Positions 23,902 through 33,246 of a stretch of 64,000 nt of DNA are shown piece by piece (positions within the stretch are counted from its first letter, which is position 1; every line of letters begins with the position of its first letter). Source of the stretch: SHLQ01 sp964517125 (GTDB taxonomy: Bacteria > Actinomycetota > Acidimicrobiia > Acidimicrobiales > SHLQ01); contig CAZFBD010000007.1 in the NCBI GenBank assembly GCA_964517125.1, forward strand, positions 1 to 64,000. Reading direction: 5' to 3'. The notes beneath the pieces were generated by a model. That model saw only the letters and a list, made by a program, of their open reading frames with translations. It ran no database searches and was not told the origin of the DNA. A program made the position numbers and the translations under genes.

Positions 23902-24422
23902 CGGACGATGCTCCACATCCCGTGTGGCCGGGCGGTCGTTGGTGTCGGATGGATTCGCCGATCGGTGTGATCACGCTGTTGGCCGACGACCACGGCCTCC
24001 GGCGGGTGTCGTTTGAGACTGAGCACAAGCAGGTGCTCGACCTCACCGAATTGCCCGAAGTTCCGGCTGACCCCGTGTTGTCGGCAGCTGTTGCACAGCT
24101 GGACGAGTACTTCGCCGGCGACCGCGAAGTCTTCGACCTGCCGCTTCACGTCGAGGGAACCGACTTTGAACAAGACGTGTGGTGGACGCTCGACACCATT
24201 CCGTACGGCCAGACGATGAGCTACGGCGAGCAGGCAGCCGCCGTGGGTCGAGCCGGCGGAGCGCAGGCCGTGGGGTCTGCGAACGGCCGCAATCCGCTTG
24301 CCATCGTGCTGCCATGCCACCGCGTCATCGGTTCCGACGGAGCCATGGTGGGGTTCGGCGGAGGGGTACCGATCAAGCGATGGCTGTTGGACCACGAATC
24401 GGGAACGCAGCGGCTGTTCTGA
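23898..24422 (+). CDS. ogt: Methylated-DNA-[protein]-cysteine S-methyltransferase
   Basis: A 174-aa suicide repair enzyme that takes O6-alkyl groups from guanine. NPLAIVLPCHRVIGSDGAMVGFGGG carries the acceptor Cys in P-C-H-R-V; IPYGQTMSYGEQA is the recognition-helix region. The N-terminal domain is short, as in Ogt. The start at ATG 23898 overlaps the hxlR stop by 4 nt. Confidence 0.92.
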   Translation: MTDDAPHPVWPGGRWCRMDSPIGVITLLADDHGLRRVSFETEHKQVLDLTELPEVPADPVLSAAVAQLDEYFAGDREVFDLPLHVEGTDFEQDVWWTLDTIPYGQTMSYGEQAAAVGRAGGAQAVGSANGRNPLAIVLPCHRVIGSDGAMVGFGGGVPIKRWLLDHESGTQRLF

Positions 24423-24470
24423 GGTGGATTGCCCACGAAAGCAGCCTCCTGCGCTCATCTTGCACGGATC

Positions 24471-24488
24471 GTTCACCTGCTGTTCACC
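24471..24488 (+). promoter_or_regulatory. PHO box upstream of pstS
   Basis: Two GTTCACC half-sites (24471-24477 and 24482-24488) with an 11-bp period match the actinobacterial PhoP/RegX3 direct-repeat box. They lie ~100 bp before pstS, and the cognate regulator is encoded downstream in the same locus. Confidence 0.8.
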
Positions 24489-24583
24489 TTGACGCGAATT
24501 GTCTGTAAGCCAACACACGTACCTTCAGAATTGAAACCGGACGAGTGGTTCGCCCGGGACAACCCTGAGGAGGGTTTCCAGTG

Positions 24584-25579
24584 ATGAAAAGTACCCGCCG
24601 GCTGTTCACGAGCCTGGCCATGATTCTGGGCATCGCACTTGTGGCGGCAGCATGTGGCGGATCGGGCAGCACGGTCGACGCTTCTGACTCGACCGGCGAC
24701 GCCGCCACGGTCGACGCATCCGGCGAAGTCTTCGTCTCTGGCTCCTCCACCGTCGCCCCAATCTCCACTCGTGTCGCCGAGCTCTTCGAAGACATCGCTC
24801 CCGACGTGTTCGTCGACGTCGAGGGTCCTGGAACCGGCGACGGCTTCAAGAAGTTCTGCGACGGTGAGACCGACATCTCCAACGCGTCCCGTGCGATCAA
24901 GGACTCCGAGGCCGAAACCTGCGCCGCGAACGGCATCGAGTACACCGAAATCCTCGTCGGCATCGACGGCATCGGTGTCATGACCAACGTCAGTAACACC
25001 GCAGTCGACTGTGTCACCTTCGAAAACCTCTACGGCCTCATCGGCCCCGAGTCCGACGCCGTCAACACCTGGGATGCAGCCAACGCCATCGCTGGCGAAG
25101 GCATGCCGGCCGCCCCACTCGAGATCTTCGGTCCTGGTGAAGAATCTGGAACCTACGACTCGTTCCTCGAGATCGTGATCGAACACATCGCCGAAGAACG
25201 AGGCCAGGACGCCACCACTCGCTCCACCTACAACCCCAGCGCCGACGACAACGTCATCCTCTCGGGTATCGAGAGCTCCGACACCAGCCTCGGCTGGGTG
25301 GGCTTCGCCTTCGCCGCCAACTCCGGCGCCAAGCTCATCGAGGTCGACGGTGGCGACGGGTGTGTTGCTCCCACCGCAGAGACGATCGCGTCGAACGAGT
25401 ACCCCATCTCCCGCAACCTCTACATCTACGTCAACACCGCCAACGCCGCAGCCAACCCCGGTCTGCAGTCCTACGTCGACTTCTACGTCAACGAAGGCCT
25501 CGACACGGCAGTCGCCGAGGTTGGTTATGTCGAGCTTTCCGACGATGCCAAAGCCGAAGTACGTTCCACCTGGGGCTGA
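24584..25579 (+). CDS. pstS: Phosphate-binding lipoprotein PstS
   Basis: A 331-aa high-affinity phosphate receptor. Signal peptide with lipobox VAAAC (Cys ~24), an Asp/Ser/Thr linker, then FVSGSSTVAPIS, whose Ser/Thr bind phosphate, GTGDGFKKFCDGETDISNASR, and GEESGTYDSF. It delivers phosphate to PstCAB. GAGGAGGG lies ~9 nt before ATG 24584; GTG 24581 is the alternative. The promoter has a PHO box. Confidence 0.95.
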   Translation: MKSTRRLFTSLAMILGIALVAAACGGSGSTVDASDSTGDAATVDASGEVFVSGSSTVAPISTRVAELFEDIAPDVFVDVEGPGTGDGFKKFCDGETDISNASRAIKDSEAETCAANGIEYTEILVGIDGIGVMTNVSNTAVDCVTFENLYGLIGPESDAVNTWDAANAIAGEGMPAAPLEIFGPGEESGTYDSFLEIVIEHIAEERGQDATTRSTYNPSADDNVILSGIESSDTSLGWVGFAFAANSGAKLIEVDGGDGCVAPTAETIASNEYPISRNLYIYVNTANAAANPGLQSYVDFYVNEGLDTAVAEVGYVELSDDAKAEVRSTWG

Positions 25580-25607
25580 CGCCACACCACCTGCCCGATA
25601 CGTCGAC

Positions 25608-25651
25608 GCCGGAGTTCCTCACCCACATTTCCTTGGGTGAGCGGCTCCGGC
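25608..25651 (+). terminator. Hairpin between pstS and pstC
   Basis: A two-part stem: GCCGGAG (25608-25614) with CTCCGGC (25645-25651), and CTCACCCA (25618-25625) with TGGGTGAG (25634-25641), 8-nt loop. There is no strong T-run; it probably reduces readthrough or stabilises pstS mRNA so that the receptor outnumbers the permease. Confidence 0.6.
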
Positions 25652-25672
25652 CTCGGCGGTTCACGCCGAAGA

Positions 25673-25678
25673 TAGGTT
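25673..25678 (+). promoter_or_regulatory. -10 box before pstC
   Basis: TAGGTT lies 7 nt before the pstC ATG (25686), suggesting an internal leaderless start downstream of the hairpin. Confidence 0.35.
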
Positions 25679-25685
25679 CTTCTCC

Positions 25686-26843
25686 ATGACCGACATCCTG
25701 CTACCAGCAGAACGCACGCCGCTGACAGTAGACGTGCTCGCTGGCCCGGCTCGTCGACTCCGCAAGGAGCGAGTGATCCGCAGCTTCTTCCTCCTTGCTG
25801 CGCTGGTGTCCATCGGAATCTCGGTGCTGATCATCCTGAGCCTTGTCACCGAAGCCTGGACCTTTGTCACCGACGTCGACTGGAGCGTCACGTGGGGCGA
25901 GGCTGGTTGGTTCCCGCGACGCGGTCTCTACGACATGCCCACGCTGCTCGTCGCGTCGCTGATCGTCACCATCGTGGCCATGATGGTCGCCGGCCCACTG
26001 GGCCTCGGCTCTGCGATCTACCTTTCCGAATACGCCAGCCGGCGAACCCGATCCATTCTCAAGCCGGTCCTCGAAGTCCTCGCCGGCGTGCCCTCCGTGG
26101 TTCTTGGCTTCTTTGCACTCTTCTTCATCAGCCCGCAGGTCATTGAACGGATCGGTCGCAACGGCTGGCTCGTCATTGGTGCAGTCATCATCATCTCCTA
26201 TGTCCTGCTCGTTGCCGGCTGGGCTCGCAATCTCATGCGGCGTGAAGCGGGAACGCCGGTTGGTGTCCAGGTCCGACGCATCCTCACGCTCACGCTGCTC
26301 GTCGCTGGTGCGTTGCTGCTCGTGTGGTGGGTGAACGGCGTGGCCGAAACCGCCGACACGTTCGCCGTGAAGCGCAGCGGTCAGCTGGCAGCCGCAGCTG
26401 TCGGTGTCGGAATCCTGACCATCCCGCTGGTGGCCTCCATCGCCGAAGACGCACTTGCCTCGGTCCCCCGAGAACTACGCGAGGCCTCGGCCGGGCTTGG
26501 AGCCAGGAAGGTCACCACCACAACACAGGTCGTCCTGCCTGCGGCCGTCTCCGGAATCGTGGCTGCGTTCATCATCGGCATCTCCCGGGCACTCGGCGAG
26601 ACCATGGTCGTGTTCATGGCCGGTGGCGCCGCCGACGCATCGCAGTTCACGGATTCGCCGTTCGAAGGTGGCCTCACCATGACGGCAGGGATGGCATCGC
26701 TCGCCACAGGAACCGACAACGTCGTCGGCGAGGGGCTGACCTTCCAGAGTCTGTACTTCGTCGGCCTTGTCCTGTTTCTTCTGACCCTGCTGCTCAACGT
26801 CGTCGCCGGGCGGTTCGTCAACCGCGTGCGCGAGAAGTACTAG
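25686..26843 (+). CDS. pstC: Phosphate ABC transporter permease PstC
   Basis: A 385-aa inner-membrane permease. Helices are seen from ~38 onward (FFLLAALVSIGISVLII); the EAA-type loop ELREASAGLGARKVTTTTQVVLPAAVSGI contacts PstB. It is longer than usual because of an extra ~60 residues (RREAGTPVGVQVRR and following helix) in the middle. It pairs with PstA. Confidence 0.93.
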   Translation: MTDILLPAERTPLTVDVLAGPARRLRKERVIRSFFLLAALVSIGISVLIILSLVTEAWTFVTDVDWSVTWGEAGWFPRRGLYDMPTLLVASLIVTIVAMMVAGPLGLGSAIYLSEYASRRTRSILKPVLEVLAGVPSVVLGFFALFFISPQVIERIGRNGWLVIGAVIIISYVLLVAGWARNLMRREAGTPVGVQVRRILTLTLLVAGALLLVWWVNGVAETADTFAVKRSGQLAAAAVGVGILTIPLVASIAEDALASVPRELREASAGLGARKVTTTTQVVLPAAVSGIVAAFIIGISRALGETMVVFMAGGAADASQFTDSPFEGGLTMTAGMASLATGTDNVVGEGLTFQSLYFVGLVLFLLTLLLNVVAGRFVNRVREKY

Positions 26844-26853
26844 GAGAATCACG

Positions 26854-27807
26854 ATGGCTTCGATTGGTTCGACAATTGGCAACAACGGTGCCGGACGCCG
26901 TGTTGAGGACGAGATCTTCCGTCAGGGAAGAGACATGCGTGGCGCTGGTTTCCGCGTCGTGCTCCTGAGCACCCTGGCCATCAGCGTGCTCATTCTCATC
27001 GTGCTGCTGGTGCAGGTGTTCACCGACGGTTGGCCCGTGCTCGATGCCCGCTTCGGCGAGTTCTGGTCGGGCACGCTCCGGTCGCGTTCAAGCGACGCGA
27101 AGCTCGGCATATCGCAGGGCATCATCGGATCGTTCTGGATTGCCGTGTTCGTGGCAGCGCTTGCCTTCCCCGTGGGAATCTCCGCAGCCGTCTACCTCGA
27201 GGAGTACGCACCCAGAAACTGGTTCACCAGCGTCATCGACATCGCCATCCGGAACCTCGCCGGTGTGCCTTCGGTCGTCTACGGCCTGCTGGGACTGTTC
27301 CTGTTCGTCAAAACCCGCGACGGAAACAGCGCCCTGTTCGCAGGCGGCATCACCCTTGCGATCCTCGTGCTGCCAATCGTGATCATCACCGCAGCCGAAG
27401 CCATCCGAGCCGTGCCATCCAGTCTCAAGGAAGGCGCCTACGGCGTTGGCGCAACGAAATGGGACGTCATTCGCAGCCAGGTCCTTCCATTCGCCGCACC
27501 CGGCATTCTCACCGGCACGCTGCTGTCGCTGTCCCGAGCAGTGGGAGAGGCGGCACCGCTGATCCTCGTCGGGGCAATCACCGATCGTCTGGCTCCGCGC
27601 GGAGGATCTGCCCTGAGCCTCGATCAGATCGGTGAGAAGTTCACGGCGATGCCCATCGTCATTGTTGGCTGGGTGCAGCAATCTGGCCGCGACGAAGGTT
27701 TCAGCGCAGCGGCGGGCGCAGCCATCGTCGTGCTGCTGGCGTTTGTGATTCTGATGAATTCGGGTGCGGTGCTGCTCCGCAACTACTTTGAGAAGAAGCG
27801 AGGCTGA
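26854..27807 (+). CDS. pstA: Phosphate ABC transporter permease PstA
   Basis: A 317-aa inner-membrane permease. IRNLAGVPSVVYGLLGLFLFV is a typical PstA helix region; SLKEGAYGVGATKWDVIRSQVLPFA is the EAA loop. A GGAG site lies before ATG 26854, 10 nt after pstC. Confidence 0.93.
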   Translation: MASIGSTIGNNGAGRRVEDEIFRQGRDMRGAGFRVVLLSTLAISVLILIVLLVQVFTDGWPVLDARFGEFWSGTLRSRSSDAKLGISQGIIGSFWIAVFVAALAFPVGISAAVYLEEYAPRNWFTSVIDIAIRNLAGVPSVVYGLLGLFLFVKTRDGNSALFAGGITLAILVLPIVIITAAEAIRAVPSSLKEGAYGVGATKWDVIRSQVLPFAAPGILTGTLLSLSRAVGEAAPLILVGAITDRLAPRGGSALSLDQIGEKFTAMPIVIVGWVQQSGRDEGFSAAAGAAIVVLLAFVILMNSGAVLLRNYFEKKRG

Positions 27808-27810
27808 CCG

Positions 27811-28731
27811 ATGGTCAATGTGACGCCCTCCGTACCGGACGCCCTGAAAGGCACACGCGTGGACGAAGAATCAACCACCGGAACAGGTGACATCCAGGTC
27901 GCTGTCCCACAGACCTCCGCGTCCGCGGTGCCCAACGACGAGCCGTCGGGCGACGATCTCGTCTTCGATGTTTCCGAGCTCAGCGTGTTCTACGGCGACT
28001 TCCGTGCCGTCCGCGACGTGAACATGAAGATCCGTCGCAACGAGATCACCGCAATGATTGGCCCGTCCGGCTGTGGCAAGTCCACCGTCCTTCGTTCGTT
28101 CAACCGCATGAACGATCTCATCCCTACCGCACGTGTTGCCGGCAACCTGCTCTACCGCGGTGTGAACCTGTACGACGACCGGGTCGACCCGGTCGAGGTT
28201 CGCCGCCGTATCGGCATGGTGTTCCAAAAGCCAAACCCGTTCCCCAAGTCCATCTATGACAACGTCGCCTACGGTCCCCGCGTGGCCGGTCGCAAGCGTG
28301 GCCTCGACGAAGTCGTCGAATCCAGTCTGCGCAAGGCTGCCCTGTGGGACGAGGTCAAGGACCGCCTTCAGGACTCCGCCATCGGCCTTTCGGGCGGCCA
28401 GCAGCAGCGACTGAGCATTGCCCGCGCCATTGCCGTCGATCCTGAGGTCCTGCTGATGGACGAGCCGTGTTCGGCCCTCGACCCCATCGCCACCGCCCGG
28501 ATCGAAGAACTCATGGCCGAGATCAAGGCCGAATACACGATCCTCATCGTCACGCACAACATGCAACAGGCGGCCCGAGTCTCCGACCGCACGGCGTTCT
28601 TCTCTGTCGAACTCGACGAAGCCAACGACCGCCGCACGGGCTTGCTTGTCGAATACACCGACACTGCGAAATTGTTCTCCAACCCCGACGACGAACGGAC
28701 CGAGAACTACATCACCGGCCGTTTCGGCTGA
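27811..28731 (+). CDS. pstB: Phosphate ABC transporter ATPase PstB
   Basis: A 306-aa ATPase. GPSGCGKST (Walker A), QKPNPFPKSIYDNVAYG (Q-loop, PstB-specific), LSGGQQQRLSIARA (signature), LLMDEPCSALDP (Walker B) and VTHNMQQA (switch). The first ~45 residues are a low-complexity Thr/Ser/Asp-rich extension not usual in PstB, so a later start is possible though no better one is clear. It lies 3 nt after pstA. Confidence 0.95.
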   Translation: MVNVTPSVPDALKGTRVDEESTTGTGDIQVAVPQTSASAVPNDEPSGDDLVFDVSELSVFYGDFRAVRDVNMKIRRNEITAMIGPSGCGKSTVLRSFNRMNDLIPTARVAGNLLYRGVNLYDDRVDPVEVRRRIGMVFQKPNPFPKSIYDNVAYGPRVAGRKRGLDEVVESSLRKAALWDEVKDRLQDSAIGLSGGQQQRLSIARAIAVDPEVLLMDEPCSALDPIATARIEELMAEIKAEYTILIVTHNMQQAARVSDRTAFFSVELDEANDRRTGLLVEYTDTAKLFSNPDDERTENYITGRFG

Positions 28732-28768
28732 TCACGACTTCGGCCCCGCCGACGAAATCGAGCACCAC

Positions 28769-29539
28769 ATGAACGAACTCCGACACAGTTTCCACGACGA
28801 ACTCGACGCGATTCGGGACACGGTCGTGACGCTGGCTGCACACGTCACCGAAGCCATCCCACGCGCCACGGAAGCACTCATCGAGAACAACCTGGAACTC
28901 GCCCAGGAAGTGATCCGCGGCGACGATGCCCTCGACCTGCTGTCGCTGCAGATCGAAGAACGCTGCTACGCGGCCATTGCGCTCCAGCAGCCCATGGCCG
29001 TCGACATGCGCGCCATCGTCACGGCCATGAAGCTGAACGGCGAATACGAACGCTCCGGCGACCTCGCCGTCAACATCTGCAAGGGACTGCGTCGTGTGTA
29101 CGGCCTGTCGCTCACGCCGACACTTCGTGGACTCATCTCCTCCATGAGCGAAGAAGCCGTCCGCCTGACCCGCTTGTCGGTCGACGCCTACGCCGAACGC
29201 CACGCCGGCCTCGCCGCAGCGCTTCCCGACATCGATGATCGACTCGACGACCTGCAGGTGCAGTTCATTGAGACCATTTTCGAGGCGCACAACGATGGCG
29301 AGCTCTCGCTTCAGGAAACTGTTCAGCTCGCACTGATCGCCCGCTACTACGAACGTATCGGCGACCACGCGGTCAACATTGGTGAGCGTGTCATGTACAT
29401 GGTCACCGGCGAGTCGCCAGAGTCCGTCGGGGCTTCTCGCGCCCGTGAGGCCGATGCCAAGTCTATTGGAGAGGCCGCTCACGGCATCGAAGACAGCGCA
29501 GACATCGTCGACGACGACCTCGGGACAGAGACGGGCTGA
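28769..29539 (+). CDS. phoU: Phosphate transport regulator PhoU
   Basis: A 256-aa protein of two three-helix PhoU repeats, with E/D-x3-D metal-binding signatures (EYERSGDLAVNI and YYERIGDHAVNI). PhoU links PstB to the sensor kinase and represses the Pho response when phosphate is plentiful. ATG 28769 begins RHSFHDELDAI, the usual beginning. A C-terminal ~35-residue acidic tail is extra. Confidence 0.93.
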   Translation: MNELRHSFHDELDAIRDTVVTLAAHVTEAIPRATEALIENNLELAQEVIRGDDALDLLSLQIEERCYAAIALQQPMAVDMRAIVTAMKLNGEYERSGDLAVNICKGLRRVYGLSLTPTLRGLISSMSEEAVRLTRLSVDAYAERHAGLAAALPDIDDRLDDLQVQFIETIFEAHNDGELSLQETVQLALIARYYERIGDHAVNIGERVMYMVTGESPESVGASRAREADAKSIGEAAHGIEDSADIVDDDLGTETG

Positions 29540-29541
29540 CC

Positions 29542-30783
29542 ATGCTCCTCTTCACCACGGTGATACTTGCGTTCGCGCTGGTGGCGGTCACTGTGGTCGG
29601 GCTGCGTAAGCGGGCCGAACACCTGGAACGCGTGGTCGAGCTGCTCCGTTTCAGTGGTGACGACGGCCTGGCACCAAACACTGTTGAGCGCGGCCTCGAA
29701 CGATTGCAGTCGCGGGTCATGCATCCGTCGACGCCGTCCGATGTCTCGTTCGACCAGCTGGCTGCAGCCATGGACGAGATGCCCACCGGCGCCGTCGTTG
29801 CCGACGCCAGTGGCCAGGTGGTGCTCCGCAATCGTGTGGCCGCCCCATTTGCCGGCGGCCGCCATGGCAATGCGCTGGTCGAGGCCGCAATCCAGAACCG
29901 GTTGAAGGACGCGCTGATTGGCGACACGACCGACGAGGAACTCCGGCTCCACGGTCCCCCCGAGCGGATTCTGTTCATCGTCGGGAGTCCGCTCATCATC
30001 GATGGTGAGCTCATTGGTGCCATCGTGCTGGTCGACGATGTGTCCGAACAACACCGCCTCGATGCCGTCCGCCGCGACTTTGTCGCCAACGTCAGCCATG
30101 AGCTTCGCACGCCGGTCGGGGCGTTGAGTCTTCTCGCCGAGACGCTCGAGGGCGAGACCGACCCCGAGATCCTCCAGCGATTCCTTGGACGCATCCAGGA
30201 CGAAACCGAGCGGCTCAGTCGACTGATCGACGACCTGCTCGATCTCAGCCGCATCGAAGGCGGCACCGCAGAACGACTCGAGAAGGTCGACATGGCGGGC
30301 ATTGTGGGCGAGTCGGTCGCAGGTGTTCGCGAGGCTGCGAAACACAAGAACATCGACATCTCCATTGATCCGCTGACCGAACCGGCCCAGGTGCTCGGTG
30401 ATCACGGCCAACTCGTGTCTGCCATCACCAACCTGCTGGAGAACGCCGTCAAGTACACCGACGAATCGGGCCAGGTTGCGTGCCGCGTCGTGAGTCACGG
30501 CGACGAGATCGCCGTCGCTGTGGTCGACTCTGGCGTCGGCATTCCGCAGAAGGATCACCAGCGGGTCTTCGAACGGTTCTACCGGGTCGATCGCGGTCGC
30601 AGTTCCACTTCAGGCGGTACCGGACTCGGTCTCGCAATCGTTCGACACGTTGCCGTCAACCATGGCGGTCGGGTCGAGGTGATTTCCCAAGAAGGCGTGG
30701 GGTCCACGTTCACCATGATCCTGCCGAAGGTCAGCGACCGATCCATGGCCGAAGCTCCAGAAGACGAGGTCGCACATGAGTGA
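29542..30783 (+). CDS. Sensor histidine kinase, SenX3/PhoR type
   Basis: A 413-aa membrane histidine kinase. One N-terminal helix (residues ~1-22), a PAS-like sensor region (~70-160), then HisKA with VSHELRTPVGAL (phospho-acceptor His) and HATPase with NLLENAVKYT, VDSGVGIP and GGTGLGLAIVR. There is almost no extracytoplasmic loop, so like SenX3 it probably senses phosphate through PhoU and Pst. Its 3' end overlaps the regX3-like gene by 8 nt. Confidence 0.92.
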   Translation: MLLFTTVILAFALVAVTVVGLRKRAEHLERVVELLRFSGDDGLAPNTVERGLERLQSRVMHPSTPSDVSFDQLAAAMDEMPTGAVVADASGQVVLRNRVAAPFAGGRHGNALVEAAIQNRLKDALIGDTTDEELRLHGPPERILFIVGSPLIIDGELIGAIVLVDDVSEQHRLDAVRRDFVANVSHELRTPVGALSLLAETLEGETDPEILQRFLGRIQDETERLSRLIDDLLDLSRIEGGTAERLEKVDMAGIVGESVAGVREAAKHKNIDISIDPLTEPAQVLGDHGQLVSAITNLLENAVKYTDESGQVACRVVSHGDEIAVAVVDSGVGIPQKDHQRVFERFYRVDRGRSSTSGGTGLGLAIVRHVAVNHGGRVEVISQEGVGSTFTMILPKVSDRSMAEAPEDEVAHE

Positions 30784-31498
30784 GTATTCGGTACTGGTCG
30801 TCGAGGACGAGGCGAGCTTCGCCGAAGCACTCACCCTCGGCTTGGGCCGCGAAGGCTTCGGCGTCACTGTCGCAGGCGATGGTGCCGATGCGCTCCGCCG
30901 GTTCGATGAGATCAGCCCCGATCTGGTTCTGCTCGATGTCATGTTGCCCACGATGTCGGGTATCGACGTGTGCCGTGCGATCCGCACCAAGTCGAAGGTG
31001 CCCATCATCATGGTGAGCGCCAAGGGATCCGAAGTCGACACCGTCGTCGGTCTCGAAGTCGGCGCCGACGACTATGTCACCAAGCCGTACCGGCTCCGGG
31101 AGCTCGTCGCTCGCATGCGTGCCGTGCTCCGCCGATTCGAAGAAGCCGGCGAAACCACGACCTCCGACGCCACCGCGTCAGAGAGCCGCCAGGAACCCAT
31201 CGTCGTGGGCTCGGTCGAGGTCGACATCGACCGGCACGAAGTCAGCGTCGACGGCGAACAGCAGAGCCTTCCGCTGAAGGAGTTCGAGCTGCTTGCGTTG
31301 CTCATGGAGAACGCCGGCCGCGTGCTGACCCGCGATGTCCTCATCGACCGCATCTGGGGTTCGGACTACGTCGGTGACACCAAGACACTCGACGTCCACA
31401 TCAAGCGTCTACGGGGTCGAATCGAAGCCGACCCGAAGAACCCGGTTCGCATCGTGACCATTCGCGGACTTGGCTACAAGTTCGACGACGAGCGATGA
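30776..31498 (+). CDS. Response regulator, RegX3/PhoP type
   Basis: A 240-aa OmpR/PhoB-type regulator. The receiver domain has acidic EDE (~10), phospho-acceptor Asp in LVLLDVMLP and Lys in VTKPYR; the C-terminal winged helix has PLKEFELLALLMENAG and DTKTLDVHIKRLRGRIE. It should bind the PHO box before pstS. It is translated from inside the end of the kinase gene. Confidence 0.93.
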   Translation: MSEYSVLVVEDEASFAEALTLGLGREGFGVTVAGDGADALRRFDEISPDLVLLDVMLPTMSGIDVCRAIRTKSKVPIIMVSAKGSEVDTVVGLEVGADDYVTKPYRLRELVARMRAVLRRFEEAGETTTSDATASESRQEPIVVGSVEVDIDRHEVSVDGEQQSLPLKEFELLALLMENAGRVLTRDVLIDRIWGSDYVGDTKTLDVHIKRLRGRIEADPKNPVRIVTIRGLGYKFDDER

Positions 31499-31502
31499 GA
31501 CC

Positions 31503-32240
31503 ATGACGAGGGTGGGTAACGGTACCTGGAGCGGAAGTTTGGTGGGGGCGGCTACGTTGCAGATGCTGGCGGAGAACTGGAGAACAGCCATGGTCAAGGT
31601 GCCCGAGGGATATCGAAGCGAGAACGTGCAGGATCGACGCAGCGGCGGCAGTGGCCGTGGTGCGGCAGATCTGCTCGGCGGAATGATGGGCGGAAACGCA
31701 ACCGGGGGTGGCCTGCTTGGCAGCCTGCTCGGAAGTGGAGCCGGCATGAGCATTCTTGGCAGTGTGGCCGGTGCACTGCTCGGTGGCGGCCGAAGCGGAG
31801 GCGGCCTCGGGTCCATCCTGGGAAGCATGCTCGGTGGCGGCGGGTCGTCCAGCGCGCCAGCGGTCTCGGCCGAACAACGCCAGGCTGCCGACGACGACGC
31901 CGAAATCCTGATTCGTGCAATGTGCAACGCCGCCAAGGCCGACGGCGAAATCGACCAGTCAGAGATCGATGCCATCGTCGGTCGCCTGGGCGAGGTCGAC
32001 GAACACGAAGCCGCGTTCCTGCGCGCCGAACTGCAGGCGCCGGTCGACCTCGAGGCGTTCTGCCGAAGCGTTCCCGCCGAGCTCACCCAGCAGGCCTATG
32101 CGTTCTCGTTGCTTGGCATGAAGCTCGACACTCAGCAGGAAGCGTCCTACCTGGGTGCCGTGGCACAGGGGCTGCGCCTCGACGGTGACACCTGCAACGC
32201 CATCCACGACAAGCTACAGGCGCCGCGGATCTTCCGCTGA
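31503..32240 (+). CDS. DUF533/TerB-like protein
   Basis: A 245-aa protein. Residues ~45-120 are Gly/Ser/Leu-rich with two hydrophobic stretches; residues ~125-245 form a helical TerB-like/DUF533 domain with NAAKADGEIDQSEIDAIVGRL. The role of DUF533 (YebE-like) proteins is not established. The start may be ATG 31503 or the ATG at 31590, which has a better ribosome site (GGAGAAC). It lies 4 nt after the response regulator gene and may belong to the pho operon. Confidence 0.75.
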   Translation: MTRVGNGTWSGSLVGAATLQMLAENWRTAMVKVPEGYRSENVQDRRSGGSGRGAADLLGGMMGGNATGGGLLGSLLGSGAGMSILGSVAGALLGGGRSGGGLGSILGSMLGGGGSSSAPAVSAEQRQAADDDAEILIRAMCNAAKADGEIDQSEIDAIVGRLGEVDEHEAAFLRAELQAPVDLEAFCRSVPAELTQQAYAFSLLGMKLDTQQEASYLGAVAQGLRLDGDTCNAIHDKLQAPRIFR

Positions 32241-32241
32241 G

Positions 32242-33246
32242 TCAGGCCGGCGGCTGGCTCGTGCTGAGCCGGCTGGAGTCGGCCAGCCGATACAGAAGCA
32301 CCAAGGCCGGGATCACGATCGCGCCTGCAACCGCAGAGGCGATGAGTAACCCGACCAATGTCGCACCGTTGCTTGCGCCGTCCTCGATCGAGACTTCGTC
32401 GACGAGGATCCACGGATACTGGCCGAAGCCCCAGCCGGCGACGACCGACGCAACCGCTCCAACCGCAGCGATCCGAGCCGCTCGAAGGTGACCCTGTTCC
32501 AGCAGGATCAGCGTGGAGGCTCCGGCAAAGGCCGAAGCGAGAATCAGCGGTGCGGCGCGTCCGGTGAGCCCATCGGCGAGTGTCGGGGCATCGGACCGAA
32601 GAGGGATGACCGCAAGCAGCGCGAGCGCTCCGGTGATGGCACCCAGGAGCATCGCCCGTCGTCGAAGTGACTCGGTAAGCCGTGCATCGCCGATTCGCTG
32701 GGCTTCCTCGGCCAGGAAGACGCCCGCAAGAAATGTGGAGGTGAGCACGGCGAGCACCCCACCGATCAGCGACGTGGGTGACAGCCAGACGATGCCGTCA
32801 TTACCGGACCCCACTCGGCCCGAAGCAACGGCTCCGGCGATCATTCCCAGGAAGAATGGCGTGACAACCGACGCCGCAGCGAACATGGTTCCTGACGCTC
32901 GGGCCCACGCCAGATCAGGCGAGTACTTTCGGAACGCGAATCCGGATCCACGCAACACGATTCCCAGCCCCACCAGCCAGAACGGAATGGCAAGTTCTCG
33001 CATGATCGTTCCGAACGGCCTTGGGAACCCGGTCCACAGAAACACGAGAATGAAGATGAGCCACACATGGTGTGCCTCCCACACCGGGCCGATCGCCCGG
33101 TCGATGAGCCGCCGGGTCGGCGCTCCCTTGCGGGCGTTCCCGGCGATGAGGTCCCACGTGCCGCTGCCGAAGTCAGCTCCAGCGAACACTGCGTACAAGA
33201 TGACCGCCGCAAACATGATTGCTGCAACGGCATCTGCGGCACTCAC
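32242..33246 (-). CDS. cydB: Cytochrome bd oxidase subunit II
   Basis: A 334-aa membrane protein with about nine helices. AGADFGSGTWDLIAG and GPVWEAHHVWLIF are the family signatures. With CydA it oxidises quinol and reduces O2 to water without pumping protons. Start GTG 33246 overlaps the cydA stop (GTGA). It is convergent with the DUF533 gene, one base apart. Confidence 0.93.
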   Translation of the reverse strand: MSAADAVAAIMFAAVILYAVFAGADFGSGTWDLIAGNARKGAPTRRLIDRAIGPVWEAHHVWLIFILVFLWTGFPRPFGTIMRELAIPFWLVGLGIVLRGSGFAFRKYSPDLAWARASGTMFAAASVVTPFFLGMIAGAVASGRVGSGNDGIVWLSPTSLIGGVLAVLTSTFLAGVFLAEEAQRIGDARLTESLRRRAMLLGAITGALALLAVIPLRSDAPTLADGLTGRAAPLILASAFAGASTLILLEQGHLRAARIAAVGAVASVVAGWGFGQYPWILVDEVSIEDGASNGATLVGLLIASAVAGAIVIPALVLLYRLADSSRLSTSQPPA

